64,000 nucleotides of DNA from Geomicrobium sp. JCM 19039 (GCF_000698145.1 NZ_BAXB01000002.1:248001-312000); one strand, 5' to 3'. Shown: positions 22,152-31,462, counted from the stretch's first letter. The notes: generated from the letters alone by a model not told the origin. A program made the numbers and translations.

Positions 22152-23278
22152 TTATCGTTTTCTTTTTGCCCAGTATTGATAATAGTCGGTTTTAATGTTG
22201 CCATTATAGAGCTTTCTTTTTTTCGTAGCGTCTGCTCCATAGAGTAATTCAAATTGTTCGTTTGCCGTGAGCACATACACGGACCAGTCATCATACGCTT
22301 CCCGTACGCGAGTTCCCAATTGACTGTAGATCTTTTGGACTGCTCTTTCATCTTCTAGTCTTGTCCCATAAGGCGGGTTCATGACGAGCACCCCTCTCCC
22401 GTCGATCGCTGGAAGCTGATCAACGGCTGATCGTGAGAACCCGATCTCCGGGACGTGAGCCAACTCCGCATTGTTCTCACTAAGTTTAACCATTTCAGGA
22501 TCTTTATCAAAACCATAAATATGGACGTCTCGATCATTGATCTTTTCTTTCGCCTTCGCTCGTGCCTCACTCCACGCTTGCTCTGGTACCCATGACCACT
22601 GTTCGGATGCAAAATTTCGGTAAAGACCTGGCGCAATGTTCTTTGCATGAGTGCTGCTTCAATCGGAATCGTCCCTGAGCCACAAAACGGATCAACAAGC
22701 ACTTGGTCATATCGCCAATTGGTTAGCTTAATTAAAGCAGCGGCTAATGTTTCTTTTAGTGGAGCCATACTGTGTAAATAGCGATACCCTCGTTTATGAA
22801 GGCCTTCTCCTGACGTATCAATCGTAAGCGTGGCTTCGTCCTTCAAAAGAGCCACTTCGATTTTAAATTGCGGACCTTCTTCTTGAAACCAGTCTTGGTT
22901 GTACGTTTGTTTCAGCCGTTCCACGATCGCCTTTTTTACGATTCGTTGGCAATCTGAAATACTAAACAATGTGGACTTAACCGAGCGGCCGTCAACAGGG
23001 AATTCTCCATATACTGGGATGAACTCTTCCCAAGGCAGTGCTTTCGTCTGCTCGAACAAGTCATCAAACGTGTCGGTATGAAACTTTCCAATCACAAGCT
23101 TCACACGATCTGACGTCCGTAACCATAAGTTGGCTTCAATCATAGCTTCAATTGGACCCTCGAACATGACCTTGCCATTTTCAACTTCTGTATCATAACC
23201 GAGCGCTTGAATTTCTTTGGCAACAATGCTCTCTAAACCCATCGTTGCTGTTGCAATATACGTATAAGTTTTAGACAT
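22152..23278 (-). CDS. ypsC: RlmL-type rRNA (guanine-N2)-methyltransferase, YpsC (one frameshift)
   Basis: This protein combines a THUMP RNA-binding domain (residues about 45-160) with a Rossmann methyltransferase domain. Motif I is VLVDPFCGSGTIPIEAALMQ, and the catalytic NPPY motif is in GVLVMNPPYGTRLEDE, as in N2-guanine and N6-adenine methyltransferases. A lost base at 22641-22644, just after EAALMQ, splits the gene; corrected length is about 375 residues (B. subtilis YpsC about 385). ATG 23278 has AGAAGG upstream. It follows rnpB, as in B. subtilis. Confidence 0.87.
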
Positions 23279-23340
23279 AGCTAGAACCTTCTTCCTTAAG
23301 CAGTTTCTCATCTACATTAGCACGGGTGGATGGTTAAAGT

Positions 23341-23362
23341 AAAAAAACCCCGAATACGGGGT
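23341..23362 (-). terminator. rnpB terminator
   Basis: On the minus strand ACCCCG TATT CGGGGT is followed by a run of seven T. It lies right after the 3' end of the RNase P RNA and before ypsC. Confidence 0.85.
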
Positions 23363-23371
23363 CCTTCAGAG

Positions 23372-23767
23372 GCTGGAGGGCTCGATAAGCCATGTTCTGT
23401 ATCGTCGTGCTGCGGCTATTCACCTCACATGACGATGGCAATCATCTATCTGCGGCTAAAAGCCGCCTTCTTCTAACGTTTCCGTTACAGAAATGCCCCT
23501 ACCATATTTTTGGGTTTCTCACTCGCGGGGTTTACCTCGTTCCACTCTTCTCGTTTCCGAGAAGACTACGTCACTGTGGCACTTTCAGATGGTCGACCAT
23601 ATACCCTCAGAGGATACGTAGGTGTTCCAATCGCCGTCAGTATACAATACTGCCTTGACTTATGGTTTCGTCAAGCACGAACACTACAGCCATTTCAGGC
23701 TGTGTGAGCATGGACTTTCCTCTCTGCTCCATTAAGAAGCAGAGCGATTGCCTGAGCCCGATCCAGC
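23372..23767 (-). ncRNA. rnpB: RNase P RNA, Bacillus (B) type
   Basis: This is the catalytic RNA of RNase P, which matures tRNA 5' ends. Conserved blocks on the minus strand include GAGGAAAGTCCATGCTC near the 5' end, AGTGTTCGTGC, TGAAAGTGCCACAGTGACG, GTGGAACGAGGTAAACCCC, GTGAGAAACCCAAA, TGGTAGGGGCA and ACATGGCTTATCGA near the 3' end. The terminal helix P1 pairs GCTGGA..GGGCTC at the 5' end with GAGCCC..TCCAGC at the 3' end, which fixes the limits to within a few bases; transcription probably starts near 23776. Length is about 396 nt, normal for the B type. Confidence 0.95.
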
Positions 23768-23782
23768 GTATGCGCAAGCTGT

Positions 23783-23811
23783 ATTATATCGCGAATGGCA
23801 GAAATGTGCAA
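23783..23811 (-). promoter_or_regulatory. rnpB: Sigma-A promoter of rnpB
   Basis: TTGCAC (23806-23811) and TATAAT (23783-23788) are separated by exactly 17 bp on the minus strand. Transcription would start about 7 bases on, just upstream of the P1 helix. The -35 box lies within a few bases of the RNase H-like gene's stop. Confidence 0.8.
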
Positions 23812-23813
23812 TG

Positions 23814-24227
23814 CTACGTTTCGAGTTGTTTATGAATGGCTTGTTTCGCTAGATGGTCTGCCTCTTTATTCCTTGCATTAGAAATCCAGGAGACAATAAA
23901 TAAACGAAACTCGATGCTTAGTAGCAAAACATCATGCAAGTAAGGCTTATACACTTGGTTTTTCACCTTGCCATCATGAACAGATTGGTCGACGAGTTGT
24001 GAGTCTGTAAAAAACCGTGCATGCGTATATCCACGTGAAGCTGCAAGGTCCATCCCTGCCTTTAACGCCACAAACTCTGCTGCATGGATGTGCGTCAGGT
24101 GACTCGGTATACTAAACCGTTCGACGTCCCCACTCGGATGTTTCAAGAAAACACCGAGCCCACATTTTCCTGGGTCCCCAGCACAAGCAGCATCAACATA
24201 TACGTGCACGACCTCATCATTACTCAC
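23814..24227 (-). CDS. RNase H-like (reverse-transcriptase-like) protein
   Basis: The 137-residue protein has the RNase H fold acidic residues: Asp in VYVDAACAGDPGKCGLGVF, Glu in HAAEFVALKAGMDLA, Asp in ARFFTDSQLVDQS and Asp in NKEADHLAKQA. It may cleave RNA in RNA-DNA hybrids, but Bacillus members of this type have uncertain activity. The start is probably GTG 24227, overlapping the end of gpsB by 8 bp and implying coupled translation. Confidence 0.82.
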   Translation of the reverse strand: MSNDEVVHVYVDAACAGDPGKCGLGVFLKHPSGDVERFSIPSHLTHIHAAEFVALKAGMDLAASRGYTHARFFTDSQLVDQSVHDGKVKNQVYKPYLHDVLLLSIEFRLFIVSWISNARNKEADHLAKQAIHKQLET

Positions 24228-24570
24228 TTAGTTTCTTGCCAAAAACTTCTTTCTCCAGATTCGATAACCGTTTCAAAATATCATAGTTTGTTGTACCTGA
24301 AGCGTTGTTTACTGACGGTTCTGCTGCTTGCGTACGTTCTGCTTGAGCAGGTGCATTCCGTTGACTGCGTTGAACTGTTGTGGATGACTGCATTTTACGG
24401 AGTTGATCCACTTCTTTTTCTAGCTTAATAATATGTTCTTGAAATAGCTCATAGTCTTGGATAATATGATCCAAAAACTGATCCACTTCTTCTTTGTTGT
24501 ACCCTTTCATGCTCGTCTTAAAGTCTTTATCCAAAATTTTCTTTGCATCTAATTGTGCATTGGCCGGCAT
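24220..24570 (-). CDS. gpsB: Cell division protein GpsB
   Basis: GpsB is a small coiled-coil DivIVA-like adaptor that shuttles PBP1 between division and elongation sites. The 116-residue protein has the membrane-binding/PBP-docking N-terminus (KKILDKDFKTSMKGYNKEEVDQFLDHIIQDY), a coiled coil (residues about 35-62), a low-complexity linker, and the C-terminal trimerisation helix ending NYDILKRLSNLEKEVFG. ATG 24570 follows GGGGTGAGG. The position next to rnpB and ypsC matches B. subtilis; ypsA is absent. Confidence 0.93.
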   Translation of the reverse strand: MPANAQLDAKKILDKDFKTSMKGYNKEEVDQFLDHIIQDYELFQEHIIKLEKEVDQLRKMQSSTTVQRSQRNAPAQAERTQAAEPSVNNASGTTNYDILKRLSNLEKEVFGKKLSE

Positions 24571-24681
24571 GATCCTCACCCCACGCATTTAATCTCTTGC
24601 ATCTTCTATCCATTTATTTTTTCAGAATACCGATGAAAAGTCAATTTATTACATCGTAAATCCCCCGTAATACCTAAAAAG

Positions 24682-24714
24682 AAAAACACCGGTAAATGCT
24701 TTATACCGGTGTTT
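24682..24714 (-). terminator. cotD terminator
   Basis: AAACACCGGTA pairs with TACCGGTGTTT around a 9-base loop. The minus strand continues TTCTTTTT. It ends the cotD transcript 22 bp after the stop. Confidence 0.8.
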
Positions 24715-24736
24715 GTGCCTACATGGTTGTCCTTAC

Positions 24737-25093
24737 TTACCAAGGGCGATGGCCGCAGCCTTTTCCTTTATGGTGATGACCCCCCATATGGCCATTCCCG
24801 TTCATCATTTGTCCGCCAACCATTCCATTACCAGGTCCACAATCGTACTGCTCTGTTTCACACTCATATAAGTTCTCATTCGTGTGAGGGTGGCTGTGAA
24901 CATGCTTATACACATCTTTATGAACGTGCGTATGGTGCGATGGGTGCACCTCCGGAATAATATACTCTTGGTTGCTAAATGATGTGTCACACTTCGTTGG
25001 GTGTACTACAGCCGGTAATACAATTGGTTGATTGTTACACCCATTCCCATTTCCATAACCGCCAAAGTTGCCTTTGCCACAATGTCTGCTCAT
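24737..25093 (-). CDS. cotD: Spore coat protein, CotD family
   Basis: The 118-residue protein is rich in His, Gly, Asn and Cys, typical of inner-coat CotD: a glycine-rich start (GKGNFGGYGNGNG), VLPAVVHPTKCDTSFSNQEY, a His block (HPSHHTHVHKDVYKHVHSHP), and a Gly/His-rich end. It shows that the organism forms endospores. ATG 25093 follows AAAAGGAGGAAG. A sigma-K-like promoter lies about 30 bp upstream and a terminator follows, so it is a single-gene unit, in the same place relative to yprB/yprA as in B. subtilis. Confidence 0.88.
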   Translation of the reverse strand: MSRHCGKGNFGGYGNGNGCNNQPIVLPAVVHPTKCDTSFSNQEYIIPEVHPSHHTHVHKDVYKHVHSHPHTNENLYECETEQYDCGPGNGMVGGQMMNGNGHMGGHHHKGKGCGHRPW

Positions 25094-25124
25094 GAATCTT
25101 CCTCCTTTTCTGTAAGCTTACTGC

Positions 25125-25152
25125 TACTATATGAAAAAGATTGAGCAAGCGT
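25125..25152 (-). promoter_or_regulatory. cotD: Sigma-K-type promoter of cotD
   Basis: CATATAGTA (25125-25133, minus strand) matches the sigma-K -10 consensus CATAnnnTA exactly. AC lies 17 bp upstream (25151-25152), the expected -35 core. This agrees with late mother-cell expression of CotD. Confidence 0.6.
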
Positions 25153-25461
25153 TATCGTGCAAGCACCTATTTTCAAGGGAATGGGTATAAATCTATGCAT
25201 CATTCGACAAAGACCAACAATCCCTCTATGGAGAAACTGGAAGGTTTTTGTTCGTTTTTGGGTAACCGTGCGCTTGCCCGGGAAATAATCGCTCGGCAAT
25301 ATTTCCCGCCTACAAACGCGAACCAGAACTGACGAAATGCAAACTGGCGTGAACGTTCCTGAGCGCTAGACGTGGATTGAACGGATCTATATAAAATGAA
25401 CTTAACATTTTCCTAATTGCGCAGTTTGTTGTTGCTCTCCACTGCAGGCGGATGCTTGCAG

Positions 25462-25617
25462 TCCAGACTACAAGGGCAACGTCGGTGGCTAAAAGACAGC
25501 CACCGTGTTTTCTTTACACTCCAGAGCACAAGGGCAACATCAGTTGTCAAAAGACGACCACCGTTTTTCTTGACACTCTAGAGCATAAGGCAGACGCGGT
25601 TCACGTTTCTGCCTTAT
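25462..25617. repeat. Tandem 57-58 bp hairpin-bearing repeats
   Basis: Two full units (from 25462 and 25520) and a partial third (from 25577) share TCCAGAG/TCTAGAG, CACAAGGGCAAC and AAAAGAC blocks at a 57-58 bp spacing. Each unit contains an inverted repeat whose arms differ: GGTGGCT/AGCCACC in unit 1, GTTGTC/GACGAC in unit 2, ATAAGGCAGA/TCTGCCTTAT in unit 3. Units 1 and 2 are followed by T-rich stretches on the plus strand. There is no open frame across the array. Confidence 0.6.
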
Positions 25618-25721
25618 GGCTACGGTCTGTGGAAAGAAGCCCAATGCCCCATATATTCATTAATGTGACACTTGGGAAAGAAAAACCATCATTTTAAACG
25701 TGGATGCGCCCATAAAAGGAA

Positions 25722-25757
25722 TCAACGGTCACAAATCGGGATATATGTGACCGTTGA
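25722..25757. repeat. 12-bp perfect inverted repeat
   Basis: TCAACGGTCACA and TGTGACCGTTGA are perfect complements around a 12-base loop. It lies between the tandem repeats and a second GTGACC/GGTCAC hairpin. Across the whole 965-bp spacer 25094-26058 I see no protein-coding frame that I can support. Confidence 0.7.
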
Positions 25758-25829
25758 GGGTCGAAGGTGCACGGTTTAAAGGCTGGATTGTCACATAAGT
25801 GCCAGGTCATCACACGCTTGCGCCAGGTG

Positions 25830-25852
25830 GTGACCATCGGTCACGTCTTTTT
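25830..25852 (+). terminator. Hairpin followed by T run in the cotD-yprB spacer
   Basis: GTGACC-ATC-GGTCAC followed after three bases by TTTTT looks like a short rightward terminator. No rightward gene is known upstream of it, which suggests an unannotated RNA from the repeat region or chance. Confidence 0.35.
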
Positions 25853-26058
25853 ACCATTCAGCAAACGTCTTCCGTGTTGCCCACAACCCTTGCAATAACG
25901 AACAACGATCAACATCGGAGTGAGATTTACTTGAACAGAAGTTAGGTAGGCGTTTGCCCGTAAAGGCCGATCTCGGTTACCGGTTTCAGTGAATTTCTTT
26001 CGTTTAACTTATCTAGCGCCCCCCTGCCGGCGTGAAATTCTATACAAATGACCGCCCA

Positions 26059-27282
26059 TTATCCGAGTGGGTGTCTGTGTTCACATTTCCCTTTTAAGCG
26101 ATGAATACGATGCTCCCACGCTGCTTTTTCTTTAGCTGGCTCGTACTCACACCAAAGAAGGCCTTGATATGCAACTCGAAGCGCTTCATCGTACTGTTTC
26201 TTTTTGTGTTCATACCACATGGAAAGCACTCGGGCTGCTTCAATTTTATGGACAGAGGCAGCGGTATATACTTGTTCGTAGAGCTTGACACTCTCTTCTT
26301 CATTGACATGTTTTCGTAGCAAGCGCGCACGTTCGACGACGGCCTCATTCCCATAACCTTTATCTACAAGAGAGGTGAATTGGTGTAGTGCTAAGCGCCA
26401 CTCTCCTTGCTGTTTCCACCACCGAGCGACTTCAAACGCCTCATCCAATGTTTTTCCACCGCCTAGCACCCGGTCTGACAACTCAAGGTACAGCGTGAAC
26501 AACGACTTGATGTCTTGTTCATTATGCTCGAACACACCGGCAAGGTGGGTTGGGTCCGCTGTTTGTAAATAATCTTGATAATACATCGGCGCCAAGTAAC
26601 CCGGTGTATCTTCCTCTCTGCCCATTTGTAGAATTTCCTCTTCTACGACGCTAAGCTGGCACGAAGGCAATTGATGCTTGAACAGTCGCCTCGCTGCGTG
26701 CAACAGATCAAAGTGACCAAACTCGGGAAGTCGAGGAAGCTCGTGTCTAAGCATCGTATGTCGCATTCTCACTTGTGGCCAATCAAATGCTTTGCCGTTA
26801 TATGTTACTAAGGCATCCAGGTGATGAACTTGTTTTAAAAAGTAATTATAAAAAGCGACTTCGTTCTCTGGACCTGGCAACAAATATTGATCAATGACCA
26901 TTTGGTTACCAACAATTCTACCTGTACCAATCATAAAAATCATATTGCCTGCACCGTGACTAAGACCCGTCGTTTCGGTATCCAAAAACAACAAATCACT
27001 CGGCTCGGTATGATCCTTAGGTTTAAGAGGGTGTTGGTGAACAGACAAGTTCGACCAATTACTAAACACATGTGAAAAAGATAATGTCTCCCTTTCGGCT
27101 ACTTGGAGTGGATACGTGTTTTGGCGGTGAATGACCGTCCCTTGATCGGTTTCAATCACGCTACACTGCAAATCACGCCACTGCTTCGTTTCTAACGGTT
27201 GATGGTTTGTCGGAGGTTCTGTCTGAGCAGTCTCTGTCTGTAAATGTGGCTTCATACGTGCCAATTTCTTTTTAAAGTTCAT
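26059..27282 (-). CDS. yprB: YprB ribonuclease H-like protein
   Basis: The protein (407 residues from ATG 27282) has a 3'-5' exonuclease-type RNase H fold: LLFLDTETTGLSHGAGNMIF near residue 100 with the DxE motif, LVTYNGKAFDWPQVR, HFDLLHAARRLF, and HNEQDIKSLFTLY with the last Asp. The C-terminal part is helical and repeat-like (RWWKQQGEWRLAL, then ARLLRKH), resembling TPR. It is encoded 14 bp after yprA, as in B. subtilis; a joint role in nucleic-acid processing is inferred. An upstream in-frame ATG at 27321 overlaps yprA and is rejected. Confidence 0.85.
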   Translation of the reverse strand: MNFKKKLARMKPHLQTETAQTEPPTNHQPLETKQWRDLQCSVIETDQGTVIHRQNTYPLQVAERETLSFSHVFSNWSNLSVHQHPLKPKDHTEPSDLLFLDTETTGLSHGAGNMIFMIGTGRIVGNQMVIDQYLLPGPENEVAFYNYFLKQVHHLDALVTYNGKAFDWPQVRMRHTMLRHELPRLPEFGHFDLLHAARRLFKHQLPSCQLSVVEEEILQMGREEDTPGYLAPMYYQDYLQTADPTHLAGVFEHNEQDIKSLFTLYLELSDRVLGGGKTLDEAFEVARWWKQQGEWRLALHQFTSLVDKGYGNEAVVERARLLRKHVNEEESVKLYEQVYTAASVHKIEAARVLSMWYEHKKKQYDEALRVAYQGLLWCEYEPAKEKAAWEHRIHRLKGKCEHRHPLG

Positions 27283-27296
27283 GCTGTTCCACAACC

Positions 27297-29552
27297 TTAC
27301 TCTATGAGTGTAGCAAGCCAACGGTTGACATCTTGCTTAAGTCCTTCGTGTTCGCCTGAACCTAAACAAGACGGACACCCATGCGCACATGGACACTGTT
27401 TACTAAGCAGAAGGCAGCGGTGAAGAATTTCATCCATTCGCTGATATACTTTCTCTGAAAGTCCAATCCCACCAGGGTAATGGTCATATAAGAAGATGGC
27501 TGGCAGCTCGGAATGATCGGCTTTAATTTGTACTGCTGTGTGCAAATCACTACGGTCACTCATTGTCATAACCGCTCCCAAATGGTGAAGCATCGTACTC
27601 AATGCCACAAGCATATGCTCAAACCGGTTTTTGCCGAACTGGAGAAGTGCGGATTCATCAAAATCGAGCCAAACGCCAGACGTATGCAACTCTTCTTGAG
27701 GAAGGTGAATCGGCCCAGAACCGATATTTTCATATGTGGATAGTTTCATTTTCTTAAAAATTGAAGGCATGATCGTGACAGCCACGTCGCCAAATGATCG
27801 GCGATAGTGGGCACGGGGAACCGCTTCGTCTTCTTCAATCACAAATAGCTTCACATTAAGGTTTGCATCTGTAAAATATTCGACGTCCACGTGTTTCACA
27901 TAAGCCTTCTTCTCTTCCCAATCCAATTCCTCGACTTGAAATTGTTCACCTTGGTGTAGATAAATCGCTTCTTCATGCAAGAGCGTCATCGCACTAAAAC
28001 GATCCATTTCCCCGATGACCGCTGCTTTACCTTGCTCAGATTGATCAATGATCACAATGTTCTCTTGAGAAGCAGATCGAAGACTTATATTGTGGGCGGG
28101 GAACGCTTGACTCATCCAGTACCATTTATCTCTTCGCAAATGAACAATTTGCTGATCTTTTAAATAGTCCATAATGTCATTAATTGGCACGCCACCGTAC
28201 TCGTCGTCGACATGGAATGGCAGCTCGTATGCAGCACATTTCGCATGATCCATCAAAATGAGTAAGTTGTTCGGTTCAATTCGTGCTTCCTCTGCCGGAG
28301 AATCAAGCACGTACGCTGGATGATTCATCACGTACTGATCGATCGGTGTTGAACCAGCCACAACAATAACAAGTGCCTCATCTTGGCGTCTTCCTGCACG
28401 TCCGGCCTGTTGCCATAGACTAGACACAGAGCCAGGATACCCTGTGAGTATACACACTTGGAGTTGCCCGATATCCATGCCTAACTCCAATGCATTTGTA
28501 CTCACAACCCCGCGCACTTCTCCATTTCTCAACCCTCGTTCAATTGCTCTTCGCTCACTTGGCAAATAGCCACCGCGGTACGCCCGGATCGAAGCCGGCC
28601 CCCACTCTTTTTGCATCATCGATTGGAGGTCGCTATAGATGACTTCTACTCGGACACGGCTTTTGGCAAACACAATGAGTTGCGCCCTTGCTTCGAGCGT
28701 TCTTCTTGCCAACTGCCGCACTTTTTTGGAAGCACTCTGACGAATGTTTAATGCTTTGTTTACGACAGGCGGGTTGTAAAAAGCGACGTGTTTTTTTCCT
28801 GTTGGTGCCCCGTTGTTGTTAATCAACGAGAATGATTGTTCAGTGAGTCGCTCCGCGAGTTCTTTCGGATTTTTAATTGTTGCAGAGGTGCAAATAAACT
28901 GCGGGCGACTGCCGTAGTAATGGGCCAGTCGTACGAGACGTCGGATGACATTCGCCACATGACTACCAAACACCCCACGATACATGTGAAGTTCATCAAT
29001 CACGATGTACTTTAGCTTCTCAAACAGAGATACCCACTTCGTATGATGAGGCAAAATGGACGTGTGCAACATATCTGGGTTAGTCATAACCACATGCCCC
29101 GCCTGTCGGATCTTTTGTCTGATTGCAGGTGCAGTATCACCGTCATACGTATAGCTGTTCACATCCATACCCGAGTCTTCAATCCATTCTGCGAGTTCAC
29201 TTTTTTGATCTTGTGCGAGAGCCTTCGTCGGAAATAAGTAGAGCGCTCTCGATTCAGGGTCTTGAGCAATGGATTGAAGTATCGGTAAATTGTAGCAGAG
29301 CGTTTTGCCAGATGCTGTTGGAGTGACGGTTACAATATTTGATCCTGCCGTTGTCGAATCGATCGCGTCACGTTGATGTGTGTATAAGGATTCAATACCT
29401 TTACGTTCCATAGCTTTAATGATCCGCTCGTCCAAATTAGGCAAAGGGGCATGCCTTGCTTCTTGAGGTGGGATCGTGTGCCAGTGCACCACATGCTCGT
29501 CTTCTTTTAACTGAGCAATCAGTTGCTCAAGGTTCGGTTTTTCAAAAAGCAT
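27297..29552 (-). CDS. yprA: DEAD/DEAH-box helicase YprA, DUF1998 type
   Basis: This is a superfamily 2 helicase of about 751 residues. The motifs are LYTHQRDAID (Q-like), TVTPTASGKTLCYNLP (Walker A-like), FPTKALAQDQ, VIDELHMYRG (II), ICTSATIKNP (III), GVVSTNALELGMDIG (V) and WQQAGRAGRRQDEALV (VI). The C-terminal DUF1998 domain ends with a cysteine cluster CPCAHGCPSCLGSG, likely metal-binding. It belongs to the MrfA/YprA repair-helicase group that acts on DNA damage such as mitomycin adducts. ATG 29552 follows AAAGGGGGAG. The gene is intact. Confidence 0.9.
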   Translation of the reverse strand: MLFEKPNLEQLIAQLKEDEHVVHWHTIPPQEARHAPLPNLDERIIKAMERKGIESLYTHQRDAIDSTTAGSNIVTVTPTASGKTLCYNLPILQSIAQDPESRALYLFPTKALAQDQKSELAEWIEDSGMDVNSYTYDGDTAPAIRQKIRQAGHVVMTNPDMLHTSILPHHTKWVSLFEKLKYIVIDELHMYRGVFGSHVANVIRRLVRLAHYYGSRPQFICTSATIKNPKELAERLTEQSFSLINNNGAPTGKKHVAFYNPPVVNKALNIRQSASKKVRQLARRTLEARAQLIVFAKSRVRVEVIYSDLQSMMQKEWGPASIRAYRGGYLPSERRAIERGLRNGEVRGVVSTNALELGMDIGQLQVCILTGYPGSVSSLWQQAGRAGRRQDEALVIVVAGSTPIDQYVMNHPAYVLDSPAEEARIEPNNLLILMDHAKCAAYELPFHVDDEYGGVPINDIMDYLKDQQIVHLRRDKWYWMSQAFPAHNISLRSASQENIVIIDQSEQGKAAVIGEMDRFSAMTLLHEEAIYLHQGEQFQVEELDWEEKKAYVKHVDVEYFTDANLNVKLFVIEEDEAVPRAHYRRSFGDVAVTIMPSIFKKMKLSTYENIGSGPIHLPQEELHTSGVWLDFDESALLQFGKNRFEHMLVALSTMLHHLGAVMTMSDRSDLHTAVQIKADHSELPAIFLYDHYPGGIGLSEKVYQRMDEILHRCLLLSKQCPCAHGCPSCLGSGEHEGLKQDVNRWLATLIE

Positions 29553-29615
29553 TTGATCTCCCCCTTTCATTCCATACCGTCAGTATAACACGCACGAACA
29601 TTCGTTTGCATCACT

Positions 29616-31339
29616 TTAAGACAAACGCACCTTTACCCATTCACGTACACTATTAATAAGCCATAACTCATCGGCGAACGAAACGTCATCCACGGTCAGT
29701 ACTTGTTCTTCAATCGTTCCTTGTTTTAATAAATGTCGACGGAAAACACCAGGCAAGCAGCCCGATTCCAACGGAGGTGTAACATATTTCCCATTCACTT
29801 TGGCAACGACATTGCCGATTGTAAATTCAGTCACTTCATTGTGATCATTGTATAAAAGCACATCAAACACATTCGGAAGACGTCGCTCTTCATACACGCA
29901 CCGCAACGTCGTTTTATGTCTTAAAAACAGGTCACCGCGGTGGACAGGTCGTGTTCCCCAGCCCACACGTTCGACCGACCGTATACCCGGGTGCTCAATC
30001 CGTTGATGAGATATCGACCATTCACCGGTGGGCCCAACAACTAACCGAACTTTGTACGTCGTTGAGTGATCGAGCGATTGCGCGTATTCAAACAGCGCCT
30101 TTTTCAGATGGTCTTGGTCGAGCGACCGTGAAAATGTCGTCTGAGACTCGGCAAGCCGCTCGATATGTTCGTTCAAACGAGCATACCGACCTTCTTTTAA
30201 CAACATGCTTTCAAGCAGTGAGAAGTTCGACTTCACTTGTTCCACAACGTTCGTTTTAAGCAAAGCCTCTGCATACTCCCCCTCCGCCGTTGAATCGATC
30301 GTTACCCCACCTCCTGCACCGTAGCGAATGGATTCATTTATGATTGATGCGGTACGAATGCCTACATTAAATAGCGCATCCCCAGTTGGTGTAACGTAAC
30401 CGATCGATCCACAATACACCCTCGGGAATCGGCCTCTAAGTCTTGAATAATTTTCATTGTCTCTTGCTTTGGCGCTCCGGTGATCGAACCACAAGGAAAG
30501 AGGGCACGAACGAGGCACGAAATTTCACTTCAGGTCTCATCGTGCATGCGACAACAGACGTCATTTGCCAAACGGTTGGGTATTGTTCAATCTGGAACAA
30601 ATCATTCACATGAACTGATCCTGACTTCGCAATGCGACCGAGGTCATTTCGGAGAAGGTCGACGATCATCACATTTTCCGCACGATCTTTCTCAGAGTGT
30701 ACGAGCGTTTTTTTTTAATTGCTCATCTTCTGCAGACGTTTCTCCTCTACGAATTGTTCCTTTCATCGGCTTTGTCATAAGTTCATCGTCAGTTTTCGAA
30801 AAGAACAGTTCAGGTGAGACCGACACAACTTTACGGCCATCCCCAATGTCCACATACGCACTATATGCGGCTTGTTGTTTCGTTTTTAAATCCTCATAAT
30901 AGGAGTTCGCATCTCCATGAAATTGACTTTCCAATTGCATCGTATAATTGACTTGATACGTATCGCCTTGGCGGATATATTCATGGATCGTTTCTATATC
31001 TTTCATATATTTACTCTTAGTCGTTTTCGTTTCCCAATGATCTACATAATACGGCTTTGGATTCTTCAATTTTGACACAGCATTAGCTTGTGAAAATATG
31101 CCAAACCAAACGAGTGGCATGCCACTCTCCTTATGAACCGAAAAACTTCGTGTGTCTGCTTCATACGAAATAAATCCTGCCGCAAAGTAACCTCGTTCGG
31201 TCCACGAACCAATCTCATCTAGACATTGGTCGACTTCGTCAACGTGGTTTGTCGTTATGATATGTATGGGATTTGTGAATAACATGGGGCCTGTCTCTTT
31301 ATGATGAAAATCGATTTGTACGTACCCGCGATTTGTCAT
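29616..31339 (-). CDS. pabB: Bifunctional aminodeoxychorismate synthase component I / 4-amino-4-deoxychorismate lyase (three frameshifts)
   Basis: This PabB-PabC fusion converts chorismate (with glutamine amidotransferase) to ADC and then to p-aminobenzoate for folate. The PabB half shows [53 protein letters not shown] and GSITGAPK (read in the corrected frame). The lyase half, a PLP aminotransferase-IV fold, ends with [17 protein letters not shown] and [11 protein letters not shown]. Breaks: extra base in the run 30708-30716, lost base at 30514-30515, lost base at 30419-30421. Corrected length is about 574 residues. I prefer ATG 31339 (GAGG upstream); an earlier TTG at 31381 has a weak site. 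It lies on its own, away from other folate genes. Confidence 0.85.
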
Positions 31340-31462
31340 GATTTCGTCATCCTCTACTTCATGTAATGTCACGTGAAACAAGCGGAAACATCCACATCGC
31401 TATGCCCGTGTTTCATCTTCTTCAGTATATATCATCATTCTAATTGATGGGTTGCCTGCAGA

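Noticed and set aside
25100..25332. Overlapping short open frames on both strands upstream of cotD
   Set aside because: No ribosome sites, odd composition, and the region carries the cotD promoter; they look like chance frames.
25462..25617. CRISPR array
   Set aside because: The repeats are only two and a half, diverged, 57-58 bp apart without unique spacers, and no cas genes are present.
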